From Candidatus Edwardsbacteria bacterium (GTDB lineage Bacteria; Edwardsbacteria; AC1; EtOH8): DNA of 63,719 bases. The translations under genes and the position numbers were made by a program. The stretch covers positions 1 through 63,719 of the forward strand of contig JAHJLF010000039.1 of the NCBI GenBank assembly GCA_018821925.1. The letters are read 5' to 3'. A model generated the notes under the pieces. That model saw only the letters and a list, made by a program, of their open reading frames with translations. It was not told where the DNA came from and did not search any database. Below are positions 1-11,050 of the stretch, piece by piece. How positions within the stretch are numbered: position 1 is the stretch's first letter; the number at the start of each line of letters is the position of its first letter.

Positions 1-622
1 AACCAGAAGTGCTGAGCATTGTATTTACTTTTCGCTTATTATATAAACGGTCATGATAATAATCGCCTCTCAAACGGCATAATCTTTGTGTCCATGATAG
101 GATATACGGCAGATTGAAACAAAAAAATATTCCTCCTTGTTTAAGGATCCTGTTTATCTCCATTAGCGAGTTTGTGTCGTAAGGAACATGCTCCAAGACA
201 CCAAAACCCAGCACAATATCCATGGATGCGTTATCGAACGGCAGAAGATATTCATGTTTTAAGGGTTCGACCCTTAACCCCTGATCTATTATTATCGGCA
301 CATCCTGCCCGAAACTGGAATCACCCCTGTCGCATTTCAGGTCACAGCTGATTGGACGGGCCCCCAGCTTACGCAGCAGGTATGTAACATGCCCTTTGCC
401 GCAGCCCCAGTCGAGAATAGAAAGTTGGCCGATGTCCCGGGAAAAATAACTTTCCGTAAAATCTCTGACATACTTTGTCAGATACAGGAAAACGTTTTGA
501 CCGGCAGGATTCTGAAGAAACCCATGGGTAGGATGATCTTTGATGATGCTCATCAGATACTGGTCGAGTGGCAATGACTCGCCAAAGGCCCTTCGTCTTA
601 ATGCTATATATCTATTTTGCAC
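1..622 (-). CDS. SAM-dependent methyltransferase, 3' part outside window
   Basis: The frame runs off the left edge, so only the N-terminal ~207 residues are visible. The SAM-binding motif I reads LDWGCGKGHVTYLL, followed by the acidic end of strand 2 (ISCDLK) and a motif typical of class I methyltransferases (VLGFGVLEHVP), then EINRILKQGG. These place it in the Methyltransf_11/25 group. The GTG start at 622 has an AAGGG four bases upstream and is preceded by an in-frame stop. It lies downstream of polysaccharide genes on the same strand, so a role in modifying a sugar or lipid carrier is plausible but unproven. Confidence 0.8.
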   Translation of the reverse strand, partial: MQNRYIALRRRAFGESLPLDQYLMSIIKDHPTHGFLQNPAGQNVFLYLTKYVRDFTESYFSRDIGQLSILDWGCGKGHVTYLLRKLGARPISCDLKCDRGDSSFGQDVPIIIDQGLRVEPLKHEYLLPFDNASMDIVLGFGVLEHVPYDTNSLMEINRILKQGGIFFCFNLPYILSWTQRLCRLRGDYYHDRLYNKRKVNTMLSTSG

Positions 623-805
623 AATGCCCTTTCATTGTATTCAGGTGTTTTTTTCAGAGATAACCGTAATGCTGTTTATCATAATTTAGCGTTTTTCGTC
701 ATTTCGTCATCATTCCCTTTGCCACTACGGCAACAACTGGGGCAAAGCAGTGGCAAATATGAATTCATCCTTTTCACTATGCAACTGAATCTAGGAAAAT
801 AAAAT

Positions 806-1723
806 TTAATTGGCCACTGTCCAGACGATATAGAACATGGTGATCAGCTGGCCGGACACCGAAAGATAATCCCGCCAGCCCTTGATCTGCATCTCACCCA
901 CGATGACCACATCTCCGGGTTCGATGGGGGTATCCTCCCTGGCTTTCAGGCTTTTACCGCCCCAGCGGTTTATCTTGATATTGCCGGTGCTGGCCCGCTC
1001 CCCGTAGCCGCCGGCCATCCCAAGGTAGTAACTTAAGACCGTGCCCGGCTCAAAAACAAAGGTCCCGCCCTTCTGGACCGCTCCCACCACAGTCACCGAG
1101 GTGGGTGCGGTGGGCACCGTCACGATATCGCCCTCTTTCAAGAGAACGTTCAGAGACTGGTCGCCGTCGATAAAAAGCCCCCGATAGCTGATGCTCTGGA
1201 CCACCTCCGGCGTGGCCACATTCTCGATCTTGATCTCCTCCTTGGTGGCCACCGGGGTGATGCCCCCGGCCATCTCGATGATATCCATCAATCTTTCGCC
1301 CGGCTTGACCTCGAATATCCCGGGACGGAATACCTGTCCCACCACCTTGATGTTGTTGTCGTTAACCGGAACGAAGATAATATCCCCGTCCTCCAGCATC
1401 GGGTTCTCGGACTGCTGGTTCTTGTATAAGTAATAATACATGTCCAGTGTGTCTATCATCCGGCCCTGCCGGACAAGCTGGATGCTGCGGGGAGAGCCCT
1501 GTTCGTTGGTGCCGCCGGCGGCGGCCATGGCGGACGAGACCCGGTCCATCACCGGCAGGGAATATATGCCCGGTGTGCGGACCTGGCCCAGCACCTGGAC
1601 CTTCATCATGGGCTGGTTCCGCATCTGGTAGGGATCCCGGCCATCAGACCGCTGTTGGGAGCAGGCCACGCCGGCCAGCGCGGCCAGAAATACCGCCGAA
1701 ATAAGGTTGATCTTAATTGACAT
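806..1723 (-). CDS. SLBB-domain polysaccharide export lipoprotein (Wza-like)
   Basis: A 305-residue lipoprotein with a signal peptide ending in the lipobox LAGVAC at about residue 21. Three SLBB/ligand-binding repeats follow: KVQVLGQVRTPGIYSL (~43), IKVVGQVFRPGIFEVKPG (~128) and VTVVGAVQKGGTFVFEPG (~210), each ending in an AGG motif. The C-terminus is a short amphipathic or membrane segment (QLITMFYIVWTVAN), as in Wza-type outer-membrane channels. The N-terminal poly-export domain of classical Wza is not evident, so it may be a partner of another channel. It sits just downstream of nucleotide-sugar genes, consistent with exporting their product. Confidence 0.82.
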   Translation of the reverse strand: MSIKINLISAVFLAALAGVACSQQRSDGRDPYQMRNQPMMKVQVLGQVRTPGIYSLPVMDRVSSAMAAAGGTNEQGSPRSIQLVRQGRMIDTLDMYYYLYKNQQSENPMLEDGDIIFVPVNDNNIKVVGQVFRPGIFEVKPGERLMDIIEMAGGITPVATKEEIKIENVATPEVVQSISYRGLFIDGDQSLNVLLKEGDIVTVPTAPTSVTVVGAVQKGGTFVFEPGTVLSYYLGMAGGYGERASTGNIKINRWGGKSLKAREDTPIEPGDVVIVGEMQIKGWRDYLSVSGQLITMFYIVWTVAN

Positions 1724-2034
1724 GCTGCCTCCGCTTATATTAAGGACATAAAAAAATGGCCGGAACGCTTCTACCGGCGCCCGGCCAAATTATAAATTTA
1801 ATTTGGGAATTTATTGGGCGCCATATTAAAATTTGGAGCAAAAAGGCAATCAACTAAAACAACAAAAAAGCATGACTATAATTGATTGACCGGGCCACAA
1901 ACTTTAATACAGCAACTTGTTTTCCCTCATAATGTTAAACTTTACAAGATTTTATCCCAAAAACAGCTTTTTGTCAAGCAAATTATTCAATAAAAAAGAC
2001 ACCCTTGATGTTCGGGTGTCTTTGCCCAAAGCGA
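1724..2034. other. Intergenic gap with little structure besides a terminator
   Basis: About 310 bases separate the SLBB gene from the sugar dehydrogenase. Apart from the terminator at its right end I see only AT-rich sequence and a weak GGCCGG/CCGGCC inverted repeat near 1756-1786. No open frame with a credible ribosome-binding site is present. A promoter for the SLBB gene is expected here, but I could not identify a convincing one. Confidence 0.5.
1988..2023 (-). terminator. Intrinsic terminator after the sugar dehydrogenase gene
   Basis: Read on the minus strand, a 10-bp stem AAAGACACCC/GGGTGTCTTT (arms 2014-2023 and 1995-2004) with a 9-base loop is followed by a T-rich run. It begins 12 bases after the stop of the dehydrogenase gene, so it should end the nucleotide-sugar operon before the SLBB gene. 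Confidence 0.75.
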
Positions 2035-3342
2035 TTATTTGCGGCCGATCTTGACCACCTTGCCGCTTTTTATCTTCTTGGTGGCATTCCGGGTGTCAAC
2101 CACCAGCTTGGCATTCTTGACAATCATGTTAAAATCATAACTTGTATGATCAGTGGTGATCAGAATGCAATCAACCGATTTAATCAGTTGTTGAGTCAGC
2201 TTGGTTGATTTCATTTTTTTCCATCCGGTCTCCAGCTCCGGCACGAACGGGTCGTTGTAGATAAGAGATTTCACCTTGGGGGCCAGAAGTTCGATAACCT
2301 TGATGGCCGGAGAACTGCGGACATCGTCGATATCCCGCTTAAAAGCCACCCCCAGCACCAGCACCTTGGATTTGGAGGCTGCCATTCCATTATCGCTCAA
2401 AGCTTCAATCACCTTGTTGACCACATGATAAGGCATATTCTCGTTGGTCTCGGCCGCCAGCTCGATAAAATCGGTATGGAAATCGTACTCCTTGGCCTTC
2501 CAGGACAGGTAGTAGGGATCGATGGGAATGCAGTGTCCGCCCAGCCCAGGCCCGGGGTAGAATGGCATAAAGCCGTAGGGCTTGGTGGCGGCGGCATCCA
2601 CCACCTCCCACATGTCCACCCGGTCCATTCTTTCGCACAGACAAGCCAGCTCGTTGACCAGAGCAATGTTGACGCTGCGAAAGATGTTCTCCAGCAATTT
2701 GGTCATCTCAGCGGTGGACGGCGAGGAGACCATCACTATCTTCTCGATGATCTGTCCGTACATCAGCTTGGCCATCTGACCGCAGGCCGGAGTATATCCA
2801 CCCACCACGGTGGGGGTGGTGGCGGTGGTGAATTTCTGGTTGCCGGGATCTATCCGCTCCGGAGAGAAGGCCAGGTAAAAATCCTTGCCGGCCTTAAGGC
2901 CGGTCTTCTCCAGTATCGGCTTGACCACCTTGGTGGTGGTCTCCGGATAGGTGGTGCTTTTAAGGATGACCAGCATCCCCTGGTGAAGATGTTTGGCGAT
3001 CCCCTCGGCTGATCTGATTATGTAGCTGATGTCGGGGTCCTTGGTGGCGGTGAACGGCGTGGGAACGCAGATATGAACGGCATCACATTTCTTAAGAACG
3101 CTGTAGTCGGTGGTGGCCTTAAGCTTGCCTTGGGAAATCACCTGCTTCAGCTGTTGGTCATCGACATCGATGATGTAATTCTTCCCCCGATTGATGCTGG
3201 CAACCTTCCTGGGGTCCAGATCAATGCCGATCACCTCAAACCCAGCTTTGGCAAACTCCACCGCCAGAGGCAAACCAACATAACCCAGGCCTATTACTGC
3301 TATTCTGGCGCGGCGGGTCTCAATTTTTTGTTTAAGATCCAT
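2035..3342 (-). CDS. UDP-sugar 6-dehydrogenase (UDP-GlcNAc/ManNAc type)
   Basis: A 435-residue member of the UDP-glucose/GDP-mannose dehydrogenase family, which oxidises the C6 hydroxyl of a nucleotide sugar to a carboxylate with two NAD+. The Rossmann motif GLGYVGLPLAVEFAKAGF lies near residue 20, the central helix LENIFRSVNIALVNELA near 215, and the catalytic cysteine in GLGGHCIPIDPYYL at about residue 270. The C-terminal domain has the GVAFKRDIDDVRSSPA motif. Length and motifs favour the WecC/WbpA subgroup (N-acetylhexosamine substrates) over UDP-glucose dehydrogenase, but the substrate cannot be fixed from sequence. It is co-directional with rmlB 37 bases upstream. Confidence 0.88.
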   Translation of the reverse strand: MDLKQKIETRRARIAVIGLGYVGLPLAVEFAKAGFEVIGIDLDPRKVASINRGKNYIIDVDDQQLKQVISQGKLKATTDYSVLKKCDAVHICVPTPFTATKDPDISYIIRSAEGIAKHLHQGMLVILKSTTYPETTTKVVKPILEKTGLKAGKDFYLAFSPERIDPGNQKFTTATTPTVVGGYTPACGQMAKLMYGQIIEKIVMVSSPSTAEMTKLLENIFRSVNIALVNELACLCERMDRVDMWEVVDAAATKPYGFMPFYPGPGLGGHCIPIDPYYLSWKAKEYDFHTDFIELAAETNENMPYHVVNKVIEALSDNGMAASKSKVLVLGVAFKRDIDDVRSSPAIKVIELLAPKVKSLIYNDPFVPELETGWKKMKSTKLTQQLIKSVDCILITTDHTSYDFNMIVKNAKLVVDTRNATKKIKSGKVVKIGRK

Positions 3343-3379
3343 GGGGGTACACCTTAATAATATATTTTAAAGTTTATTG

Positions 3380-4390
3380 TCATCTTTCCTTGTACCAGCG
3401 GTCCTTAAAATCATTGAACTCCCGTTTGCCCTCTTTGATGTTGCGCCACCACGTTTCGTTCTCCCTATACCATTTTATGGTCTCTTTGATTGCCGTAGAG
3501 AAAGTATATTTCGGTTTCCAGCCCAGCTTCATTATCTTGGTGATATCCAGCGAATAGCGCCTATCGTGTCCCGGCCGGTCCTTGACGTATTTTTTAAGGC
3601 TGGCCGGCTTGTTCAACTCCTTCAGGATGATATCGGTAATCTGGATATTTTCCATCTCCTGGCCGCCACCGATATTGTAGACATCCCCGGCCTGCCCGTG
3701 GTGCAGGATGAAATCTATGGCCTGGCAGTGATCCTCCACATACAGCCAGTCCCGGACGTTCCGGCCGTCGCCGTAGATGGGAAGCTCCTTGTCCTCCAGG
3801 GCGTTGGTAACAAAGAAGGGGATCAGCTTCTCCGGGAATTGGAAGGGCCCGTAATTGTTGGTGCAGCGGGTGACCCGGACATCCATTCCGAAGGTGGTGT
3901 GATAGGAAAGGGCCAGCAGATCCCCGGCCGCCTTGGACGACGAGTAGGGGCTGCGGGGATCAAGGATATCGGTCTCAACGGAAGAACCTGTCTCCACGCT
4001 GCCGTAGACCTCATCGGTCCCGATCTGGATGAACCGCTTAACCTGATGGCGGCGGGCATATTCCAGCAGGGTGTGGGTGCCGATGACGTTGGTCTGGGTG
4101 AAGACGAAAGGATCGTCCACCGAGCGATCCACATGTGTCTCGGCGGCGAAGTTGACCACCCATTCCACCCCCGGCATCAGGCCCTCGACCAACTGGGCAT
4201 CGCAGATATCGCCATGGACGAACCGGTAATTCTTGTGGGATTGGATATCCTTAAGGTTCTCCAGGTTTCCGGCATAGGTCAGCTTGTCCAGATTGATGAT
4301 ATTATAATCGGGGTATTTACAGAGCATCAAGCGGACGAAATTGCTGCCGATGAACCCCGCTCCGCCGGTCACTAAAATTGTTTTGGCCAT
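3380..4390 (-). CDS. rfbB: dTDP-glucose 4,6-dehydratase
   Basis: 336 residues of the extended short-chain dehydrogenase family. It converts dTDP-glucose to dTDP-4-keto-6-deoxyglucose, the branch point to rhamnose and other deoxysugars. Visible are the NAD-binding GGAGFIGSNFV, the dehydratase acid pair in GTDEVYGS, the catalytic YSSSK, and the RCTNNYGPFQFPEKLIP signature typical of RmlB. The downstream gene is a UDP-sugar dehydrogenase and the upstream gene an RmlC-like epimerase. rmlA and rmlD are not in the window. Confidence 0.93.
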   Translation of the reverse strand: MAKTILVTGGAGFIGSNFVRLMLCKYPDYNIINLDKLTYAGNLENLKDIQSHKNYRFVHGDICDAQLVEGLMPGVEWVVNFAAETHVDRSVDDPFVFTQTNVIGTHTLLEYARRHQVKRFIQIGTDEVYGSVETGSSVETDILDPRSPYSSSKAAGDLLALSYHTTFGMDVRVTRCTNNYGPFQFPEKLIPFFVTNALEDKELPIYGDGRNVRDWLYVEDHCQAIDFILHHGQAGDVYNIGGGQEMENIQITDIILKELNKPASLKKYVKDRPGHDRRYSLDITKIMKLGWKPKYTFSTAIKETIKWYRENETWWRNIKEGKREFNDFKDRWYKER

Positions 4391-4465
4391 GATTGATACA
4401 GTAGATGTTTACAGTTTAGCGTTTTCCGTTCCTAATAATCTGTTCCCTGTAATCAGATCCCGGAG

Positions 4466-4927
4466 CTACCCGTCCTTGCGCTCCCACTTATAGGGGATAT
4501 CGTTCTTATGAGGATCGACCCGGTACTCGTCGGGTTGGGAATAATTATAGGCCTCGGAGGGACAGTTTATCACCATAGCCTCCTCGTTGGAAACGCATTT
4601 CCATCCGTGGTAGACGCCCTTGGGAACCTGCACCAGCATGGGATTATGCTCGCCGATAAAAAACTCGTTGACCTCGCCGTTGGTGGCCGAGCCTTCCCGG
4701 TTGTCGAACAGCACCAGCTTCAGCATGCCTTTTACGCAGACGATGTTGTCAGTCTGGACCTTATGATAATGCCAACCCTTGACCACTCCGGGATAGGTGG
4801 TGCTCAGGTAGACCTGTCCGAACTTTTCAAAGACCTCCTCGTCGCAGCGTAATATCTCCATCAGCCGCCCGCGCTCATCGGGAATGACCTTCAGTTTTTT
4901 TGTCTTGACGCCTTCGATCATAATCAT
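4466..4927 (-). CDS. RmlC-family dTDP-4-keto-6-deoxyhexose 3,5-epimerase-like cupin
   Basis: A 153-residue cupin resembling dTDP-4-dehydrorhamnose 3,5-epimerase. The family features seen are IPDERGRLMEI, the active-site histidine segment GVVKGWHYHK, the barrel motif VPKGVYHGWKC and a tail YRVDPHKNDIPY that matches the WDDP-like end of RmlC. It is shorter than classical RmlC (about 180 residues), so it could act on a related substrate or as a 3-epimerase. Its position directly upstream of rmlB supports a dTDP-sugar role. The ATG at 4921 gives an alternative start two codons downstream. Confidence 0.78.
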   Translation of the reverse strand: MIMIEGVKTKKLKVIPDERGRLMEILRCDEEVFEKFGQVYLSTTYPGVVKGWHYHKVQTDNIVCVKGMLKLVLFDNREGSATNGEVNEFFIGEHNPMLVQVPKGVYHGWKCVSNEEAMVINCPSEAYNYSQPDEYRVDPHKNDIPYKWERKDG

Positions 4928-4945
4928 CTCATTTATTTTAAATAG

Positions 4946-5635
4946 TTACTTAATTAGATATGACTTTAATTTTATCTCCATAGTTTTACCATCCGAGAAA
5001 TTTACCATTGTTCCTTTCACTATACCAATATGAGGGGCTACCCAACCAGTGAATAATTTAGTTTCACCCCACAGAGAAGTCCATAAATATTTGCTATATC
5101 GTTTCATTTCAATTTTATAACAGTTATTATAAGTAGTTGTTGCATTAATTATGGTTTCTATACCCACTATAGTTAAAGTATCTATAAGATAGGAAAATGT
5201 ATGGCCGGAAAAAACAGAATCACTGTTAATTTGCCATTTTTTTCCGACAACCAAATCACGAACTTGATCTGTTGAAAGATAATACAAATATTGGTCTATA
5301 TTATATTGTTCATATTTTGCCAGGAAATTTAAATTTGCCTTTTTTATGGATATTGAGGTGGGATTATCGGCATTGGTATAACTAACAGATAGATTAACTG
5401 TTGTATCTGTGCCTGAAATAATGTTTTCACTTACTGTAACCAATAAAGAGTCTGTACCACCAAAGTTAAGAGTATCCGGAAATTCATATTTCCACCATGT
5501 TCCTGGTGTAAGAGGGAGTAATGCAGATGTGGGCGTTGCCGTTTCATCCGTAGCAGAAGTTGGAGTGCTTTTACCACATGAACCAACAAAATATAAAGTT
5601 TCAACGATAAGAATTATTGCTATTAACTTTTTCAT
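4946..5635 (-). CDS. AT-rich predicted lipoprotein of unknown function
   Basis: A 229-residue protein with a lipoprotein signal peptide (MKKLIAIILIVETLYFVGSC) and cysteine at residue 20, then a Thr/Ser-rich linker and a beta-rich domain (PLTPGTWWKYEFPDTLNF, later SYLIDTLTIVGIET). The WWKYE opening resembles other secreted FCB proteins of unknown function, but I cannot name a family. Base composition is clearly more AT-rich than the flanking sugar genes, which it separates (RmlC-like and Rmd). That suggests a later insertion into the operon or a slow-to-ameliorate import. Confidence 0.75.
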   Translation of the reverse strand: MKKLIAIILIVETLYFVGSCGKSTPTSATDETATPTSALLPLTPGTWWKYEFPDTLNFGGTDSLLVTVSENIISGTDTTVNLSVSYTNADNPTSISIKKANLNFLAKYEQYNIDQYLYYLSTDQVRDLVVGKKWQINSDSVFSGHTFSYLIDTLTIVGIETIINATTTYNNCYKIEMKRYSKYLWTSLWGETKLFTGWVAPHIGIVKGTMVNFSDGKTMEIKLKSYLIK

Positions 5636-5712
5636 AATTACCCCTATTAATTATTTTGGGAGAAGTAATTTTAAGATTTCCTACCGCCAGAGTTTCAATC
5701 GACAATTATCGA

Positions 5713-7616
<1,904 letters not shown>

Positions 7617-7833
7617 TTACCTGTATTTATATTTATTGATTTTTAGACCTATTGTTAGTGATATTCATCCCTAAAAGATTTAACTCCGGCCTGCCGGTCG
7701 AAGCCAAATAACATTAAACCCTCATTGGCGCATTTTGCCGACTATGTTCTAACCTTGCCACTTGCGCTACCGCTTAGTCTATTCTGGTTTACCAAACGTA
7801 ATCTGCTTAATATTTATGCCTCCTCAGACTAAA

Positions 7834-7855
7834 TCTGGCGGAGAGACTGGGATTT
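7834..7855 (-). pseudogene. Broken 3' copy of tRNA-Ser
   Basis: These 22 bases are identical to the 3' end of the intact tRNA-Ser at 7949-8036 (bases 7947-7968): the 3' T-stem strand, acceptor strand, discriminator base and CCA. The copy lies 113 bases downstream of the intact gene on the same strand. The sequence on its 5' side is an unrelated hairpin-forming element that begins directly after a GGTTC, the T-loop start. Confidence 0.7.
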
Positions 7856-7909
7856 TACGCCCGAGGCGCATCCGCCGCCGCTTTGCAGATATGCCTTACA
7901 ACAGGCGGA
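7856..7909 (-). repeat. Hairpin element interrupting the T loop of a tRNA-Ser fragment
   Basis: About 54 bases lying, on the minus strand, between GGTTC (7910-7914) and the tRNA-Ser 3' remnant. It opens with TCCGCC and contains AAAGCGGCGGCGGAT, so its first ~39 bases can fold with TCCGCC pairing to GGCGGA. The first ~40 bases align with the element at 43983-44059, which occupies the same T-loop position in a tRNA-Gln fragment. Confidence 0.55.
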
Positions 7910-7948
7910 GAACCCTCCCGCTCCGCTTTCCTGGTTCAAACTATATTC

Positions 7949-8036
7949 TGGCGGAGAGACTGGGATTTGAACCCAGGATACCTTGCGGTATACACGCTTT
8001 CCAGACGTGCTCCTTCGGCCACTCGGACATCTCTCC
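7949..8036 (-). tRNA. tRNA-Ser (anticodon GGA)
   Basis: An 88-base gene with a perfect 7-bp acceptor stem (GGAGAGA/TCTCTCC), discriminator G and encoded CCA. The anticodon loop is TCTGGAAA between CACG and CGTG, giving anticodon GGA. The long variable arm TATACCGCAAGGTATC is typical of serine tRNAs, and the T arm is CTGGGTTCAAATCCCAG. Confidence 0.95.
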
Positions 8037-8102
8037 GTTTTTGATAATCGTATACAGATATTAAATTACTGGTCTCCTCTATTTTTTGTCCTGCATTCAA
8101 GA

Positions 8103-9464
8103 TCAGAATTCTGTGGTCCCGCTGAAATTGAAACTCTCCAGCTTTAAGGCCGGGACCCGTATCCCGTTGGCAAAGCGATTGCCATAAGCATTGTCCTCGG
8201 TTACCAGGCTGGTCTTCTTGGAGATGGCGGATACCTTCGACAGGGTTTTCAAAACGCTCTCGGTGAACCGAAGGTTCTTGACCGGCTTGGTTATCCTTCC
8301 GTTTTCTATCAGGAAGGTCCCGTCCCTGGTCATCCCGGTCAGGGAGACCTGCATGGGGTCGATCAGGTTGCAGTAATGGAACCGGGTCACATAGATGCCC
8401 CGCTCGGTGGTCCTGATCATTTCTTCGATTGATGACTGGCCGCCCTTCATCTCCAGGTTCAGAGCCATGGGAAAGTAGGCCGGGGCCGGCAGGGCGTGCC
8501 CGGTGGATTTTTTATTTTCCTTATACGCTGTGTAGGAATCGTAGACCACGCCGCAAGCAATGCCCTTGTCTATAAGGGTCACCTTCTGCTTGGGCACCCC
8601 CTCGAAATCGAAGGGAAAGGCAAAGCCCTTTTTATTGTAAGGATCGTCTACAATCGTGATCTTGGTATCGACCACAGGTTTGCCCATATTCAGGCCGATG
8701 AAGCTGCGTCCCTCCTGTACCGCCATGGCCGAGAATCCGGTGTAGTTCATAAACTCCACCAGGGTGTATACCGCCATGTCCTCTAATATGACCTGATAGC
8801 GCCCGGGCTTGATGTCAACCGGGTTCCGGCTGTCCACCGCTTTTTTGACCGCGCTGTCGGCAATGGCGTTGATGTTTATCTTTCCTACATCACGGGAGGC
8901 CCCCTGGCCGTAGCCCGAACCGGTATCGCTCATCACCACGGTGTTGAGGTTGGCATCGGTGGAACAATTGTACTGCATGACGCCCAGAGAATTGGCGATG
9001 CCAATCTCCACCGTTCCGGTGCTGAAGGCCCCGAAAGCCCTGGCCTTATGCTTCTCCGCTTTGCGGCAAATTCTGCCCACAGCTTCGGCCCTTTGGGCCG
9101 GGGTGATCTTGGCCGTTTCCTCGACATAAAGATCGGTCGCCATGCGGCCGGCCTTCTCCGGGCCTGGCAGGGATACGAAATCGGGATTATCGTGCTGTAA
9201 CTTGGCGATGCGGCAGGCCTGCGACACCGTATCCCTGATGCTTTGCTCGGTAAGTATGTTGCTGGAGGCCATCCCTATCTTCTTGCCGAAAATAGCCCGC
9301 ACCGAGATGGTCCCATTGCGCTGGGCCACATTCTGATGGATATAGGAATTGGCGAACCGGGTCAGGGCCGAGTCCTCGGCGGTTATGAAGACCTCGGTCT
9401 GATCGGCCCGTGAAGCGGACAGTGCCAGCTGGAGCATTTTTTTTATCTTAGACTGGCCGTACAT
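8103..9464 (-). CDS. TldD/PmbA family metalloprotease subunit, TldE-like
   Basis: A 453-residue protein of the TldD/PmbA family, whose TldD-TldE heterodimers process peptides and modified-peptide precursors. Typical segments are DQTEVFITAEDSALTRFANS at the N-terminus, ILEDMAVYTLVEFMNYTGFS in the middle and a C-terminal ENGRITKPVKNLRFTESVL. The HExxxH zinc motif of TldD is not visible, so this is the TldE/PmbA-type partner. No TldD gene is adjacent; the catalytic partner must be encoded elsewhere. Both neighbours are transcribed in the same direction but unrelated. Confidence 0.85.
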   Translation of the reverse strand: MYGQSKIKKMLQLALSASRADQTEVFITAEDSALTRFANSYIHQNVAQRNGTISVRAIFGKKIGMASSNILTEQSIRDTVSQACRIAKLQHDNPDFVSLPGPEKAGRMATDLYVEETAKITPAQRAEAVGRICRKAEKHKARAFGAFSTGTVEIGIANSLGVMQYNCSTDANLNTVVMSDTGSGYGQGASRDVGKININAIADSAVKKAVDSRNPVDIKPGRYQVILEDMAVYTLVEFMNYTGFSAMAVQEGRSFIGLNMGKPVVDTKITIVDDPYNKKGFAFPFDFEGVPKQKVTLIDKGIACGVVYDSYTAYKENKKSTGHALPAPAYFPMALNLEMKGGQSSIEEMIRTTERGIYVTRFHYCNLIDPMQVSLTGMTRDGTFLIENGRITKPVKNLRFTESVLKTLSKVSAISKKTSLVTEDNAYGNRFANGIRVPALKLESFNFSGTTEF

Positions 9465-9577
9465 TAAAATATCTCCCGGATGTAACGAAGAAGTGTGATT
9501 ATATCAATAATTGAATTTAAGGTCAAGTAGAATAAACGATTTACGGGGAGGTCCTTCTGAAATCAGAGCCAAAAGAC

Positions 9578-10933
9578 TCACCACTTGCTGCGGTAGGTAT
9601 AATTCACCACCGTCTCGCCGTCCCTGGCCACCGGGATGACGAACTCTACGGTGTGGGCGTCCTTCTTCTGGTATTTATGGGAGTTTTGGGTGATCTTCCA
9701 GTCGCCGGACAGGTGCTCCACCACCACAATCTCAGCCGCTTCATCCTTGTGGTTCCGCAGCTTCACTTCGATGGTCTGCTCCTGGGTGCGGTCGTTTATC
9801 CGCTTGTAATCCTTCTGGCTCCTCTCTCCCACCAGATCGAAGGCATTGCCCAGAAAGACCCGCAGCTTCTCATCCTTGGGGGAGTGGCCGATCATGTCCT
9901 CGCCGATGAACTGCTGGGTCCCGTCGCTGTCCCGCTTGTAGGTGCGCACTTTCCCGGCCGGCAAGGCCATCCCCAGGCCCGAGGCCTTATCGTTGCGGAA
10001 CTCCAGGTTGACCCTGATGTTCTTGGCGTTATAAGCCCCGTCGTAGATGTAGACCTTTTTTATTTTGACGTCGGTGTTGTGAAACAGCGCCACCTGTTTG
10101 ATCTCGTTGTTGGCCACCGTGGCCCGGCGCTGCAAAGTATACAGGTGATATTCGAAGAAAGCCTTCTCCTCGAACTGCGGAGCGGCCTCGGCCAGTGAGC
10201 TCTTGGCCATGCGGTCGTAGCTTCGCTGAGGCCGGGCCTCCACCCGGTTGACATCGCCGGCTATCAGCTTAAGTTTGGCGTTTTCGTAGGAGGCCCCGGA
10301 GCGGTTATCCAGCGACACCCAGGCCCCCAGGTTGAGGTTTTTCTCATCCTTATCCAGCACCGCCACGTACTCGGCGTGCCATCTGATTCCGCCGGTCATG
10401 TAGGATATCTGGCATTGCTGATCCTTGGGACCCCGGTTGTCGGCCAGCCATACCAGGGTGGGCTTGGTGATCAGCCCCCGGGGCAGGCTGGGAAATTCGA
10501 TATTCTGCAGGTTGTCGGTCAGCCGCAAGGTGATGATGTTCCCCCCGGTGTTGAGCACGATATTGGAGCCGTCGTGGGACATCAGGATTCCCTCGTAGGT
10601 CTTGCCCAGGGAGGAGATCACCTTTATCTTCTGGTCTATATACCGCTCCATCAATTTGGCCGGGCTGACCAGGTCGAACTGATAGTTCTGTTCCAGGATC
10701 GCCACCTTGTCCGGTGCGGTCAGCGATTTGAAGTGCACCGAGGTGGGGTCGATCTGCGAGGGTACGTCGCTTAGCCGGACCTCCGATTTGCCGCTGCCGA
10801 TCTTTAGGTTCCTGACCTCGGTGACCAGCCCCAGGTCGCTGTTATATACGGTCAGGCTGATGTCCTTCCTCTCCTGGCCGGCTGCCGGCAGGCAGGCCAG
10901 AATTGTCAGACAGGCGATCAATAGCTTCTTCAT
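9578..10933 (-). CDS. Secreted DUF4139 domain protein
   Basis: 451 residues with a cleavable signal peptide (MKKLLIACLTILACLPAAGQ). The N-terminal part (SLTVYNSDLGLVTEVRNL, LSDVPSQIDPTSVHF) and the C-terminal half (ISYMTGGIRWHAEYVAVLD, WVSLDNRSGASYENAKLKLIAGDV) are the hallmarks of DUF4139 proteins. Function is unknown; it is probably periplasmic or surface exposed. It has its own well-formed promoter at 10966-10994, and a GGGAGGGG lies close upstream of the ATG. Confidence 0.85.
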   Translation of the reverse strand: MKKLLIACLTILACLPAAGQERKDISLTVYNSDLGLVTEVRNLKIGSGKSEVRLSDVPSQIDPTSVHFKSLTAPDKVAILEQNYQFDLVSPAKLMERYIDQKIKVISSLGKTYEGILMSHDGSNIVLNTGGNIITLRLTDNLQNIEFPSLPRGLITKPTLVWLADNRGPKDQQCQISYMTGGIRWHAEYVAVLDKDEKNLNLGAWVSLDNRSGASYENAKLKLIAGDVNRVEARPQRSYDRMAKSSLAEAAPQFEEKAFFEYHLYTLQRRATVANNEIKQVALFHNTDVKIKKVYIYDGAYNAKNIRVNLEFRNDKASGLGMALPAGKVRTYKRDSDGTQQFIGEDMIGHSPKDEKLRVFLGNAFDLVGERSQKDYKRINDRTQEQTIEVKLRNHKDEAAEIVVVEHLSGDWKITQNSHKYQKKDAHTVEFVIPVARDGETVVNYTYRSKW

Positions 10934-10965
10934 TTACCCCTCCCTAATTTGATTATTGGATTTTA

Positions 10966-10994
10966 AGTATAGATTATAAATTTTCATTAGTCAA
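10966..10994 (-). promoter_or_regulatory. Sigma70-type promoter for the DUF4139 gene
   Basis: On the minus strand TTGACT (10989-10994) is separated by exactly 17 bases from TATACT (10966-10971). The predicted start lies about 25 bases upstream of the ATG at 10933. It is divergent from the promoter at 11051-11079. Confidence 0.7.
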
Positions 10995-11050
10995 GGAATA
11001 TCATTGGCCGACTACTTTGCCTAAGCTGCCGTTAGGGCATTCGTTTTGCC

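Noticed and set aside
7762-8064. An open frame crossing the tRNA-Ser gene
   Set aside because: It is the antisense translation of the tRNA and its broken copy, a common false gene.
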